Shown: in pieces, positions 33,441-45,976 of the stretch
How the letters are laid out: each line of letters starts with the position of its first letter
Position numbering within the stretch: position 1 is the stretch's first letter
NCBI GenBank assembly: GCA_026260175.1
Contig: JAKCWW010001227.1
Location: 9,857 to 73,856 of the forward strand
Direction: 5' to 3'
Source: Reticulitermes lucifugus
Taxonomy: Eukaryota; Arthropoda; Insecta; Blattodea; Rhinotermitidae
DNA length: 64,000 nt
Translations under genes and position numbers: made by a program
The notes under the pieces: model-generated
Told to the model about the DNA's origin: nothing
The model's input: only the letters and a program-made list of their open reading frames with translations
The model's database searches: none

Positions 33441-33770
33441 ATGTGATCTGCCTTACGTCAGGTCCGTAGCCTGTTCCAAAGTGAGCGATCTATTGCTTTC
33501 TCTTTCAACCTCCAGTATCTTCTCCTTTCCTTAAGATCGTCCAGTAGCTGCTTACGTCTTCTTCCTCCTCTTCCCGACCCTTCTATCATTCTACAGTACC
33601 AAGTTTTAGAAGGCAATTCCTACGCACGATGCGACAAATCCAGTTAGCCGTCCTTCTTGTTATTGTATTCGGGCTGTTTCCTTCCTCCTCGACTTTGTGT
33701 AATACTTCTTCATGTTTCACTCGATCGGTCCAACTGATCTTAAATCCTTCTCCAGCAACTCATTTTAAAA
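33441..33770 (-). mobile_element. LINE ORF C-terminus (minus), tail to tail with 33048-33423
   Basis: The minus strand reads CWRRI, stop, KISWTDRVKHEEVLHKVEE, NTITRRTANWICRIVRRNC and LLKLGTVE. After a frame change it reads GRGGRRRKQLLDDLKERRR and YWRLKEKAIDRSLWNRLRT, then stop. This is the full last 110 or so residues of the same LINE ORF as its neighbour. There is one stop near the start and one frameshift near 33585. The two ORF ends are about 20 bases apart. Confidence 0.85.
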
Positions 33771-34205
33771 CCTGTATATATATACACCTATGATTCTTTG
33801 GTGGTGAACATTTTATTGTAGCAGTACATTCAGTCGTAACTTTTTAAAATGGTTTTTAGTTTACATGAATGGCCCTGAGTCATTTAAGGCGGTTCTATTG
33901 ATGCTCATCAACCGCATGTGCACATATGTAAACAAATAAGTAAAGTCTTTATGGCCGCTGAATGTCTGGCCGATCTTGTTTTCTCTTTTATGTTTTGTGT
34001 GTAATGCCTTTCATTTTCTGAAATTGTTGTCGGATTTTGATGAAATATTGTACGGTAAACATATGTTGCAAGAACGTTTATTAAGACTAAGAACAGTCTG
34101 CTGAGGATGGTGTTTGGACCTGGGAGGGCGGAGGTGACACAAATGCATTTGAGGGAGTGTGTAATTAGTGTGCTGATTTTTATCAAATATCGCTAGAATG
34201 ATAAT

Positions 34206-34330
34206 ATAAAGAATGATGCGGTTGGCGGATCATGTAGCACAAATGCAACAGATGATAAATATATATGCAGTTTTTGTCGGGAAGTCTGTAGGGAAGGGAA
34301 TACTTTGAAGGCGTAGTTGTGGGAGACTCG
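34206..34330 (+). mobile_element. LINE C-terminal scrap
   Basis: The frame MMRLADHVAQMQQMINIYAV and FVGKSVGKGIL fits 'RMRWAGHVARM....NAYRVLVGKPEGKRPL'. Similarity ends soon after. Confidence 0.55.
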
Positions 34331-34334
34331 ATCC

Positions 34335-35238
34335 ATCAATAAAAGGAGCGGAGATTCCTGAATGAACAAGCTTGTTACGAAGGACTCTGTACCATATGCT
34401 TCGTTACTTAGGAGCGTGATGCGCCATTTGGGACATGCAGTTCATTTTAATAACTAAGTGGACTTCATTACTTTAAAGCGCAGCAAATCAACTCGTACTG
34501 CTGACAGAAGCGTTACAAATAAATATCCTATACGTGTTCTTAAGTCAATAATACGTTTTAAGACATGTAAGAGAGGAAAATATATTTTATATCTGAAGGC
34601 TATTACATTACAGTGTGAAGTACCGATATTTTAACAGTAATCTTCAAGGTAAAGAAAATGTTCTTTTGTCGAAGGCTGTCTCTGTCTGACGGTATGGTAT
34701 GCTAGTGGTATAACTCGACACGTTCTTAACATCCGCTCTGTTAGTGTTCCCGTCTGGATACGAGGCTGGGTACACCACAGAGACGTCTGAACGTGATGAC
34801 GAAGACAAAAATGTCGTCTGTTGCTGCCCATCGCCGCTATGGTAGCAGTATGTGCTTACAACTCTGATGCGATTACTACGGGTCTTCGTACAGCTTTGCA
34901 AAATAAAGATTTCGTTGGGTTTGCAGCTATGTCAGACTCGCAATATAGCGATAGTTTTGAAATTTTAGATTTTCGTGGAGGCGATTATTAAGATCCTAAC
35001 CTTCACAAATAGTCGTCACTGGAAAACATGTTGACTAGCCGTATTATTGTCCAAAGCTGATCGTTAGCTACCGTTCCGCTCAGAATTTATTTTGTCCAAG
35101 AATCTGAAGACTGAAACATACAAACTGTAATTTTAGTGTGTTATGTAGGCATGAGACTTGGTCTTTCTGTCTTGGAGGAAAACATACGTTGTGTCTGAGA
35201 AAGGGTAATGAGGAGAATATTTATACCTAGTAATGGGA
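34335..35238. other. No recognised gene
   Basis: Two overlapping minus frames at 34631-34901 (66 and 85 codons) have no recognisable family. Nothing else stands out. Confidence 0.4.
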
Positions 35239-35546
35239 AACAAAAGTAAAGGTAAATTTGTCCCGGTGCGTACCATGAAGGCATGTGGGGGTGTGGAGAT
35301 ATAGCTCCACTTACTCTTAATCTGGACTGTAGATGGAGGTACGTAAGTGGTCAACTTGACACCTCGGCCACTTTACTCTCGGGAGAGTGCCGCCTGTACC
35401 CATGGATAGGAAGTTGGACAGGTCCGAGAGCTAGTCTGAATTCTTCTAAGAAGTAAAATCTTTTATCCTTAGCGGTAATCGTACAGTAATTACTTAGGTG
35501 TCCAGCCCGTAGCCTAGTCGCGTCACTGACTACACTATCCCGGCTG
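35239..35546 (-). mobile_element. tRNA-derived SINE, family B (minus)
   Basis: The plus reading runs tail to head: 'aaaggtaaatttgtcccggt', 'accatgaaggcatgtggggg', 'gagatatagctccacttac', 'cacctcggccactttactc', 'acccatggataggaagttgg'. It ends with the tRNA-like head, whose reverse is 'gccgggatagtgtagtcagt' (box A), almost the same as at 14614. It shows that the tail module at 509-680 and the head at 14614 belong to one SINE. Confidence 0.8.
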
Positions 35547-35627
35547 TAAGGAACAGGAGAATTGAGAATATTACATAATGAAAGGCCACACAATTTAGAC
35601 TCCATTATAAATGTCGTAATGATTTTA

Positions 35628-35735
35628 GGATGATAAAATTAAGAAGGGCGAGATGGAAGGAATATGTGTTACACATAAAGGAAGTGACAGCCGAAGGGAA
35701 CATACGAATTGGAACACCAGAATTTGGATGAGAAG
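35628..35735 (+). mobile_element. Probable LINE C-terminal scrap
   Basis: FRMIKLRRARWKEYVLHIKE resembles 'IKLRRMRWAGHVARMGE' with changes at key positions. It is weak by itself but in the same orientation as nearby fragments. Confidence 0.35.
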
Positions 35736-35739
35736 ATGA

Positions 35740-37654
35740 GAAGATCTGTGTATAGAGAACTGTTCATGGCTGTGTACATACGTATATTGTCTGACTGCGT
35801 GTGTGTCATTCTGACGTCGCAATACTTTACAGATAATTACACAGTTGGCAGCTCCGTCTGCGAAACTGTGCCATCTGAGGGATAAACCTATAGCCTACTT
35901 AACCGTTATGTGAGTGAATTTTAAAAGGCTTTTCCACTAATGATAGAAAGAAATATTTATTTAACTTCTGTCCAGGAAAGTTGATTGGTAATCCGAAAGA
36001 TTACGATACGAAACAAATTATTCTCGGTTGAATTTCAATGGTCTTTTCCGCTCGGAATGTTAAAATAGATGTTAGAGAAATAGGATATGAGAGTGCGTGA
36101 TTAGAGGTTTTCACGACGGTGTTCATAGAGATTAAAGTCTTCTGGGATGTTACCTCGTGGCGACTGCGGTGAGAGCGCCGACTAGATGTGTATGGCTGTG
36201 AACAGTCTGCTGACAGTTTGCTGTGATCGCAGTAATGACCCGCCGAATTTCACAAAACGTTTAATTTACTCCATGGAATTGGTTTCTTACATGCAACTGT
36301 ACGCGCCTCGCTTTGTGAAGTTGTAAGGCAGACAATACACAGTTCTAAGAACGTCTTCACAATTTCGACGTCTCCCATGCAGATGGTGTACTTCTGGGCA
36401 TCGATTTCCAATATGGATTTATTATTAAGCTCAGACACATGGGCAGGCGTTGTCGGAAATCTTTAAAATCGAAGTTTATTTCCGTTTGCAGTGAGGATAG
36501 AGGCGTCTGCTGTGAATAATAAGGCGCCTTGGCCTGACTTGACTTTGACAAGACGTTTTCTGCATACTCTTACCGTTAACCACAAGAACGCGATGTTTTA
36601 CGAAAGGATTGGATTGTGTGGAGTCCGTTCGAGAAGCAAAAATTGGTTGAATGGAAATTTTTTTATTAATTTAAATTAAATAAGTTCAGAAATGACGTAT
36701 TCTCTTGGATTCAGGTTCGAATCTTCTCAATATGTGCCTGTGTTTCCGCTTTGTTCTTTCTTATCCTGTATAGCGAGGAACCCAGCTAGGGGCCAATTAC
36801 CAATGCAAGGAGTCCCGCTGAATGAAAGGTTCGCTGTTACAGAATTCTGAATCGGAACATGTTAGGAGGTCTAATCCGTGAAATCCGAAGACACACTCCT
36901 GGTAATACATCTATAATCACACCTGTGTATGCATGTGTTACATGGGAGATTCATCTGTGTAAGCATTATGACATCACGGCATATGTTTACCCGAGGTTAA
37001 TCGTGCACAAGCAGTAGCTATGTCACGGTTATGTTTGTCCGTGAGGGTAAACCTACGCAAGTACGAGTACTAAAAGTGTTACGGCCGTCCCAAGTATATA
37101 TTTATTATTATAGTCACTCCTGTGTGTTCTTTGTATCGGCGTTTAAACCTTTGTGATATGACCTTGGTCTTTACCGCCTGCATCAGCAAACAATAACAGT
37201 AAGACGGTAGTATAGACAGTTAATGAGGAGCCTTTTTATTGAATTTTAAATTAACAGTGCATTAACTTATAAAACAAGAATTTATCTTTGGACTATTTAC
37301 GACTTTATATCAATTGAAGATCATATGAATGAAGGAAACGATTATATATATATAATAAAATTGAACAGATTCGAATGGAATGACTGGGGAAATCCACAAA
37401 ACCTCAGAAGAGCGGGTGCTCTAAAGGACACAAACCTTCACACATCCTTAACCTCGGGTCATTTTCACGCTTCTGCTGCTTTGTCCACGTAGAAAGAAGC
37501 TGGACATAAGTTCGGGTGGACCCACAGCTGCTGTGGACGTGGCAGCGAATGCCAAAATCCTGTCCCCGACAGGAATCAAGCTGTCATCGTCCACCCCACA
37601 GTGAGTCTCTTTACTGAGTGTGATTCCCGGGCTTTGCGTGTGTAAAGGTACATA
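35740..37654. other. No recognised gene
   Basis: Two minus frames (36250-36438, 36357-36551) overlap. One contains YTICMGDVEIVKTFLEL, faintly like the 'I.G..IE.V..F.YLG' segment of LINE reverse transcriptases, but it is too short to call. A box B-like 'caggttcgaatctt' is at about 36713, without a box A. Confidence 0.35.
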
Positions 37655-37870
37655 CGTATGCATGCGTGTACACATTTGTCTGTCTTCCTGCGTATCCACA
37701 CATCCATGTATCCATCCGTCACGATTTCTCTCAGTCTACCTACCTATCTACCTACTTATCTGTCTGTCTGTCTCTCTAACTATCTGCCTGTCTCCCTCTG
37801 TCTGTCTGTAGTCATTCTGTCTCTGTCTGTCTGCCTGTCTGTCCGTCCGTGTGTACATCCATCCATCCTT
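37655..37870. repeat. Pyrimidine-rich ATCC/CTGT low-complexity array
   Basis: Plus strand is built of atccatcc, ctacctac and ctgtctgt runs. Frames on both strands (Cys/Leu/Ser-rich, or Arg/Gln/Asp-rich) are by-products. Confidence 0.85.
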
Positions 37871-37884
37871 GCTTCCGTCTATAT

Positions 37885-37920
37885 CAGTGGTTCCCAAAGT
37901 GTGCTCCGCGGATCCCACGG
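37885..37920 (+). mobile_element. hAT-like terminal inverted repeat, one end only
   Basis: cagtggttcccaaagtgtgc followed by tccgcggatccc is the typical outer end of hAT non-autonomous elements (CAGTGGTTCxCAAA...CCGCGG). No matching right end with CCACTG was found within the next few kb, so the element is broken or unusually long. Confidence 0.5.
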
Positions 37921-39655
37921 GATCCACGACTAGCTCCCAGGGCACCCGTGGATACATTTCTGTAATGGCTACTTTGAAGTATGCTTGTATTTTCAATTAA
38001 AGAAATAATATTTCGTTAAAAATATCGAAAAACTTCTTTAATTGGCGATATGCTTATTTCGTGTGACCGTTAGAATATTAATTAAGAAACTTCCTGTACC
38101 CACGAAGTGAGTGACAGTCATTTTAATCAAAATCAAATTATGCAGTGCATTTTTACGTATGCTACTGGTATTTATTCACAGCTATCGAAAATCAGTTATG
38201 AGATATCAATTTTTAATTTTGCATACCTATCTTCCGCACAGTCTATATTTATGTGAGCAAGGATGTGAGGATCCGTGGTTATTTCTGGAAGCCAGTTTAA
38301 CACAGAAGATCGACAAATATTAGGCGCCAATGTACAAAATTTTTCGCCACGGCGTCGTTTTACCTGGGTTTTGAACACCCCTCTATTTCAGTGTATCTAC
38401 GTTTCTCTCTCTGCATGTGTTTTTCGGTCTGTCTGGATGTGTGTCCAGCTGTCTGTATGTGTGCGCAATAAATATAATGTATGTTATTATTTCTTTTGTA
38501 ATTTGAACATTTTCGGAATATTTCGTCTCTTGTGTCCCAATAAATCATTCGACTATTCCTTCACCTGTCTATCCACATACTCGACTCACACATTTATCCA
38601 TTCTGTAATTTGTTTATTTTCAGTAATGTATTTACATCTGTCTGCAAAGGCAATTACTTTCCGTAGTGATTGTACTCTAGCTCATCATGTATTACAGAGC
38701 AGAACGCTCGAGGCTAGCTGCAGAACCCGGTTACGTTGCTTTGCGAATCACGTCTGTGCCCAGCAATACAGAGGACATAGGTCCAAATGCTCACGTGTGT
38801 TATATGCCGGGGGCGTTTTATGGTCAGTGGTTGTGTTAATCATAAAAGTTCCGACAACCAGAAACATGGCAAAAGCAAGATAACACGACAATGACCATCA
38901 CATTATGGTTCGTGTCGTTGTGAACTGTGAGCTCTGTCACAAGGCTGCGTCGTGGTTCAGATTGGGAAGCAATTTTAAGTCACGTAATTTGTACTGACTA
39001 TTTTAAACTTCATAGTATGTATTCATTCCAAAAAAAAACAACTATAATTCTAAATTTTCACAACATGTTCTTGAGAACGGACACCTTATGGGAACTATTG
39101 ATAATATTATGAAAATATTACATGTCACTAAAATGGGCCCACACCTCACTACCATAGAGGAAATTTACATTTATAAAAAGACACAGAAAGAGAACCAGCT
39201 GATAAACACACAGTTGGTTCTTATGCAATATTTGATGTCATCACTCAGGACGTAACCATAACCTCATCGGCACCACTGCCCTACGATACCTCTCAGTACT
39301 TCATTGATACGAATAAGTGGATGTTATCCTCAACCACACACGCGAGGTATGTCGTTTTGCAAGCTTTTATGTAATTAAAAAGTTTTTATATATCTTATTC
39401 ATAGTTAAAATTCAAACTAGATGTCCCTTCAGTTTACTAAAGTATTTTATGTTTACTTCCACTTAACAGGCTATAATTTGACAAGGAATAACCTAAGCAC
39501 AAAGAGAAAGAAAAGAAAGGTAAAGAAAATACAATACGCATCTACACTGCGATTATCACCTCCAAAATCTCCAAAGAGTAAGATAACTTTTTAAACTAAT
39601 TCATATTCTCACTAAACACATAAAATTACACGAGTATTGTAAAATACGAATTTTA
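37921..39655. other. No convincing gene; longest open frame of the window
   Basis: The longest frame, 38275-38883 plus (202 codons), is Ser/Cys/Val-rich, begins in AT-rich DNA, has no recognised domain, and overlaps a minus frame. A faint THAP-like pair of segments lies at about 38820-39010 (see the hunt section). I do not call a gene. Confidence 0.35.
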
Positions 39656-39847
39656 ATGAAATCTGCGATCTTCTGGGGTATTACGCGGCGTCGTACGTTA
39701 ATTGTTTACCGACGTTTCGGGACAATGTATCGGTCTCATTCTCACTACTCTTGACCTGTGAGGATGGGACCGATACGTTGTCCCGAAACGTCGGTAAACA
39801 ATTACCACATGACGCCGCGTAATACTCAAGAAGACAGCAGATTTCAT
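39656..39847. mobile_element. Long inverted-repeat (MITE-like) element, copy 1
   Basis: Arms of about 89 bases (39656-39744 and 39758-39847) face each other across a 13-base loop, with scattered mismatches. Each arm contains 'attacgcggcgtc', 'aattgtttaccgacgtttcg' and a two-stem motif (plus copy 39754-39795). The outer part 'catcgaggcggaagcctgaa' continues to about 39870 and is shared with the copy at 45977-46102. Translations such as MRMGPIRCPETSVNNYH, EDSRFHQHRGGSLKPR are repeat by-products common in Blattodea. Superfamily not identified. Confidence 0.8.
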
Positions 39848-39870
39848 CAACATCGAGGCGGAAGCCTGAA

Positions 39871-42800
39871 ACCAAGGATATGCCTTTTAATTGCACATTT
39901 TATCATCCCTCGTAGGCTTCCTTCTTACTTCGTATTTTTGACATATACAAAAGAAGAACCACCAAATTATATCATTGAAGTACTGAGGCAATATTTTTAG
40001 TATATTTTAACACGTACTGACTTTGAACTTATATAGTATCAGTTTCTATTCAACAGAAACATTTGTAAACGTTGTAAGGCTGAGGTCTCAGTCGGTTTAA
40101 TAATAATGTGTTGCATGCAAGTGTTCTTTCTTCACATATTTTATCAGTGCCTTTTGATGGCTTATAATTAAAGTCAAATACTTTTACACACTACACAATA
40201 AAATAATGTCCACATATAGTTGTAATTGACATGTCTGTTTATTCATTCATCCATTTTACGTATCAAAACGGGATCTTTGACCCAAAGGTTACATTTTTTC
40301 ATATGTGTATGTCTGCGTTATACGTCGCATTTAGAAGTACAGTACTTTCTTTATTTCTTTACACACAAACTAGTGCGATAAAAGGGTTGGTACCTTTGTA
40401 TCACAGATTAGAAAACTGGGCTCATAGCCAGGCTAATAAGTGTTATTTTCAACTTTTCTTAGGTTCTGGAATGTCACTGTTACGGATATTTACTGTTGAA
40501 GGATAATGTAAAAGTTGAGGCGTCTATCAATTTGTGTCTAACTTCAAAACTTATTTACTAATCGGTTAAGTCCGATATTAGACTAATACGCATCAGAAAG
40601 TGAAGATTGATGACATGAGGAGCATGCGTATAATTTAGAGGCATTTAAATTGCTAGCACAGAAGTTGGAACGTTAGACTTACTTCTGATATGCTTTGTAA
40701 TAGTGCACGATGACTGCAGTTACGGTAGGGTTGATTGATGGATGCTTCTCTTTACCCTTCTCGTTTTTATTGATTGCGGACGCAGGCACCGGTTCCTTTA
40801 CGTAAGGGATGGGGTAGGGGGTGGGGACCGTTACAGTAAATGTCTTTCATTTTCCTCCGCATCTCTGGAATGTGAAAGAAGAACGAAATGGTAGTGTGGA
40901 ACTCTGCTGCATTGTTGGACATGTGATGTAATATAGGTGAATGTGTTTGAACGAGTTTCTTTGCGAAGAGGTGATGTTACCCGTTGCGGTGTTTTGATTG
41001 TGTTCCTAACGTACGTGTTTTGAGGTCTACATACGAAAGTTGGAGTCAGTAAACAATAAGTTCTGGGAGAGACACATTTTATTAGACTAATTGAAATACT
41101 GGATGAGTCCGGATTTTTTAAAAAACTCTAGTCAAACAGTGAAATTACTTAATTTTTATGTCATATACCTATGGAAAATATATACTCCCTTGACACGAGT
41201 GATTCTTATAACTGTAAAAATTCTATATTACAATACTGACACATTTTGGCCGTTATGAAAACACAGATATAAGATCGAAATTATATAAATAACAATATAC
41301 CAGTGTGAGCTATGATAATTGTATGCGTTGCCCGCAACATGTAGTTGGATGTAAAAGACTTCCGCAATTTTTTTAAACAAAATTGTGTCAAATGATTATA
41401 TATTTTGCATTTGTCTGAAAGTAAATACAACAGAGCGCAAGATAGCCTATACTTCTTAAACAACATGAACAGTAACTAGGAACAATTTTATCTTAACTGA
41501 TACGTAAAATATTAGTTCACTGTTAGAAACAAACACTGAATTTTTCTTATAATTAAGTTAACATTCTAGGAAAGAAAGATCGTAATATGCGATATATTTT
41601 ATATTATTTGCCTCATTGACACTGCATGTTGACGAGGGGTTTAAACACAAAACGCACTGATTTATACAATAAACCGTATATATGCATAGTTAACGAATGA
41701 AAAATATCGGTGTCAGTTAATTACTTTATGCGTTATGACATATCATAGGAAATAACAGAGGAAAGTACGGGAAGAAATGGGGACATAAAACGACTATGCA
41801 TTACAAATAAGACGAAAAAGATATACTCCCACGGGGTCAGCATATTTTAGAAATGCATTATTTCCAATTTTGTATAAGGAGTATTTGTTACCCATATTGG
41901 TCATCATATGAGAAAGACTCAGCGCTGGTTTTCTGAAGGTAATCGGGTTGTGGATATCACCGAACTTACAACAAAATAATATTAATTGTATTTGTATTGG
42001 CCGCAGGTTTGTCAAATGCATTCTTGAACAGTTGTTTGTGCCTTAATCAGTTGTGCTTTTACATCAAGTGTAATAAATTTCTGCAGTGAACTTCTCCCCA
42101 TAATGTCTTTAGAACTGATGAGCCAATCTATTGTGTGGGTGTATGTATATATATATATATATATTTGTGTGTATGTGTGTGCTTTTGTAGAACAGAGTCT
42201 CAAATGAAACACGTTGCAGAACTCTCACATAGTTTGCAGCAACGACCGGCACCAGAAGCGTATCAAATTATATTTCCAGCTTTATTAGTTACAAAGAAAT
42301 ACAGGTGTCGATTTTTACTATTTCATTTTGGTACCAGAACTGCGGAAAAGAACTGGAAGACAGACCACATTATATACTTTATATCAACGCACAGTAACGT
42401 AAGATGTACGATGATGACGTGGACAGTAACTACGTAACTAACTAAAGACTCAAAATTATTCGGACGCTTAATTCACAAGTTTAATAAGGTCAACCTAATG
42501 CAAAATTGACCCAAAGACTTTTTTGGCAAAATAACACAAATAAAAATTACTGTGCACGTACAGGATATCACGTTGAGATCCCAAAGTAGACCTAACATTA
42601 ACTCCAACTTCTAAACCTCCAGTACCAACTCCTGCAATGGCAAGTGTGTAAGTTTCATCCAATATGTAAGTGTATAAAAACCAATAATACTGATGCCCCA
42701 TTCGCCGTAGTGTCCACACAGGATTTTATTTAGGCTCCTTGAACAAGAAAATGTTGTGTTCAAGGATACATACTTGTGTAAGCATGACAGATTTAGACCT

Positions 42801-43442
42801 ATATAGTGTAAAAATAATCGTTAATTATGTACATAATATATATAGTAGATTTTAATAACATTCTCCTAGAAAACATTCCTGCGTTTGCTTGACTAACGCA
42901 TACAGTTTTTAATTACATTGCTTGGCCCTTTGAAGAATGCCGTAAATCCAAATTATGCACAAGAATTAATTTCCTGCCTGACAGAGAACAAATTCCATTC
43001 GCATTTCAATGATCAATTGCTTAATAATTCGTTTGTATTATCAGTGTCGTGCGGGACACGTAAATCTACTCTGTGGGCGAAGTACGGTGTTTCTTAATAG
43101 TGCAGCAGGTGGTACGTATAGTTACCACTGGGCTTCACTTTGTCAGTTTTCTTAATAGTACTATAGTCTGGAATATTTAGGGGTTTGTAAGTAATTTCAT
43201 TAGTTTTAATTAGTGTTTGATGTTTACTAAATACATAAGGTGAATTCGTCACGTCAAACAAAGATAAAAGTTCATGTAAACATACGTTCGGAAATGAGTG
43301 GCATATGATCTTAATTGAAAATAAATTTCAAAAATAAGTACCTTAACTATGTACTATTTTGCTTACAACTGACATAATACATTTACAGTGCACGTTCCCA
43401 ATTTAAAAACTTTTGAGTTCCTATTGTTTATAAAGTCAGAAC
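39871..43442. other. No recognised gene over about 3.5 kb
   Basis: AT-rich and quiet: frames are short (60-100 codons), with no domain or repeat family recognised. A (TA)n run is at 42146-42164, followed by GT-rich sequence. Confidence 0.45.
42146..42164. repeat. (TA)n microsatellite
   Basis: Uninterrupted TA dinucleotides, then a GT-rich stretch. Confidence 0.9.
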
Positions 43443-43690
43443 TCACAACAAATGCTCAAAATGTCCTCCACCTGAATCAATATGTACATGGACACGTCTG
43501 CTCATGGACTGTCACACCCTTTCAAAGGTCCCGGGACGGTTTGCGAATGGTTTGAGAGGCTTGAAAGTGCGTTGATGAAGTGTTCTTCATTTCCAATTGG
43601 AGCTGAAGTGTCCCCACAGAAAAAATATAAAGGTTTGAGGTCGGGCGAATGGCCGGGGGGGGGGAGAGAATGGTTTCTACCTCGAAAAGT
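43443..43690 (-). pseudogene. Mariner-like transposase, C-terminal fragment
   Basis: The minus strand reads PPPGHSPDLKPLYFFCGD, which matches the 'W..RSPDL.PLDFFLWG' motif around the last catalytic acidic residue of Tc1/mariner-superfamily transposases. It then runs NEEHFINALSSLSNHSQTVP and, after a frameshift, RVHVHIDSGGGHFEHLL and a stop, the usual C-terminal end ('C....GGHFEHLL'). Upstream parts are too eroded to read. It may belong to the same family as the DUF4817-type N-terminus at 10641, but nothing in the sequence links the two directly. Confidence 0.75.
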
Positions 43691-44594
43691 AAGTATTTGC
43701 GGACTTATATTTATATGAACTTTTTTCTTGTTTTGTTGTGAGGAACACACACCTGAAATTTGTCCAAGCATTTTGGATACACCTAGGACAAAACGGAAAA
43801 ATGAATACGAAAGTGGTTGAGGATAGGGCCCAGTGGCGTACTTTTTAAACACGATAATGAAAATTCTGGTTCTGTTTGAGTAGATACGTTCTTAACCAGC
43901 TGAGTAATAAAAGGAACGTGTCTTCAAGGACGAGGTTGGTTTTAGTTGGTGACATTTAGTGGAGATCTAAGTGCCTACGTAAGTCGTTTTGAGAGGCTGG
44001 AATGGTTATGAAATATGGAAGATTAATTCAAGTACTAGTTTTGATTTACGCAACGTTTCATAGATTGATCTTGTTTCCTCGTTTTCTTCTCTTTCAGGTG
44101 ATCTGTGCCGTTGTGGTACAACAACAATAAAACCAAACACTCGTCTCTCAAACACGACTATATTATGTTAGAAACTTTTAAGTATATATTGTTTTCGACG
44201 GAGGAGTGATTGGTTATATTGTTTTCTTCTACTTGTGTTGCAAATTTGTAATTTCACGTTGCCTTTCACTAATTGTCTAGCTGTCCAAATAGCCTTCCCA
44301 TGTTTGCTTTTACATAGTAATTTAATCTGTATTATAAACGTAAGTTTCTTCGTAAATTAACACATTTTGAAGTAACAAATACACACACACATGTAATATG
44401 TATCAGAACAAGTGATGCGGATTGAAAATATGGAAGAGGCTTTCTTCTCATCTTTCCGAACAGTTCTGCTTGACGGCAAGACTGTACGCCTTCATTTGGA
44501 AGTTGCCAAGTTCCGGTCTTAGCTGGAACACTGGCTATCCTACTGAGATACTGTGGCTTTCTCTGTACCTCTAGTAACATTCCGCAATACTTCC

Positions 44595-44640
44595 TTGATT
44601 AAGCCACGACTGCTTTCTTCCAAATCTGTTCCAGTACATC
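44595..44640 (+). mobile_element. SINE tail scrap, family E
   Basis: 'cttccttgattaagccacga' and 'ctgctttcttcc' match the tail of the 12640-12782 SINE. Short and isolated. Confidence 0.35.
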
Positions 44641-44764
44641 ATTGATTAACACCCTATCACTCGAAGCGATACTGAGAGCATCGTGAAATACAAAGAACGA
44701 GTACACATCAGAATGTATTCAGGATTGAAATATAATTATCATAATTTTAATTCTTTTACTGGTG

Positions 44765-44790
44765 TGTATATATATATATATATATATATA
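44765..44790. repeat. (TA)n microsatellite
   Basis: Thirteen uninterrupted TA units. Confidence 0.95.
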
Positions 44791-45976
44791 GACTGGTATG
44801 GTGGAAGACAAGGTATTACGTATATATCCTGTTAAATTTTCCGAATTCCGAAATTTGAACATACTGACGATTGTTATAATATTCACAAATATGAATTATT
44901 GAGAAAGTATTACTTTAATTTGTTGCTGTTTTTTCGCAGAGTTTGCATAACTTGGAGAGATTTCCCCCTTTGAAGGACAAATGGAACGTTGTTTATTCAG
45001 TGTACTGCATCATTCAGTCACTGTGTATACTTTTTCTTGTACTGGATTCCGGTGCTAGAGACAAATATTTTGTTTGTAAACATAGGGATATTATTGTTTC
45101 TCTTCCGTAATATATAAAACGACACCATTAGAGAGCGCGACGGAACAATAGTGGTGAGGCACATCACTTCTGTTTCGTATGTTGATGTAAAGTCTTCGGT
45201 ATCTCGACCTGAAGTAAATATATTACTTTCGTTTGATTTACATAACAAACAGCTACATAATAGGCTGCATGTGTATGACGTTTATGCATTATCGTCGTTC
45301 TGTTTGAGGTATTACGTAATTACTCTTCAGTTATTTCCCACATAATGACACAGAATCAGCATCAGTTGTGACTGTTGAGACCCTACACGTCTGCTAATTT
45401 TCGATCATCTTGTGTTGATATCCGTTTGTAAACAGGGAACGCAAGAGCCATTGTATATTCGCGATAGCTATTTACAGAGCGTGGCGCTTATATCATGTCC
45501 GTGAGATATCGGAAAAAAATAATTGTTTCTCCCTTACAAGGGCGTCGTGTAACAATTTCTGGGCATGCCAGTTTGTAAAGTGCCGCCAGCAGGTGTTCTT
45601 GATGGCACATCCTCTCCTTTTTATTAGGTCGCCTCCTGCAGGAGCCATTGATTTCTTTTTTTTTTGACGGACGTTCTCTCACCAAGAAGACCATGATAAT
45701 GATGTCAGTAACAATGCCAATACCGTATCAGTTTATTTTTGCTTTATGTAATGGCGCTGTTTTAAATCTTATGTATATTCTTAAATGCTTTTTTTATGTG
45801 TAGGTTAATATTAACAGCATTGTTTCAGCTGCAGATGTTATAATTATTGCTGGTTTCTTTAACAGCGCTTTATGTAGCTTCTAATATAGTGTAGAATAGT
45901 AGGACGGACAGACTTGACGAAGCTAATAGTCGTTTTTCGCAATTTTGCAAAAGCGCCAAAAAACGAATCAGTTGAT

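Larger units (their letters stand above)
43691..45976. other. No recognised gene; small repeats only
   Basis: Contains a (TA)n run at 44765-44790 and a SINE-like scrap at 44595-44640. The minus frame 44332-44580 looks like a common translated insect repeat but I cannot place it. Confidence 0.4.

Noticed and set aside
33121-33446. Three plus-strand frames crossing the N gap
   Set aside because: Most of their codons are unknown. Only the LINE-derived ends carry information.
36250-36438. Reverse-transcriptase fragment
   Set aside because: The 'GDVEIVKTFLEL' resemblance is only about ten residues and lacks the YLG that usually follows.
38275-38883. Longest open frame of the window (202 codons, plus)
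   Set aside because: No domain, biased composition from neighbouring low-complexity DNA, overlapped by a minus frame, and no gene context. Length alone is not enough in 64 kb.
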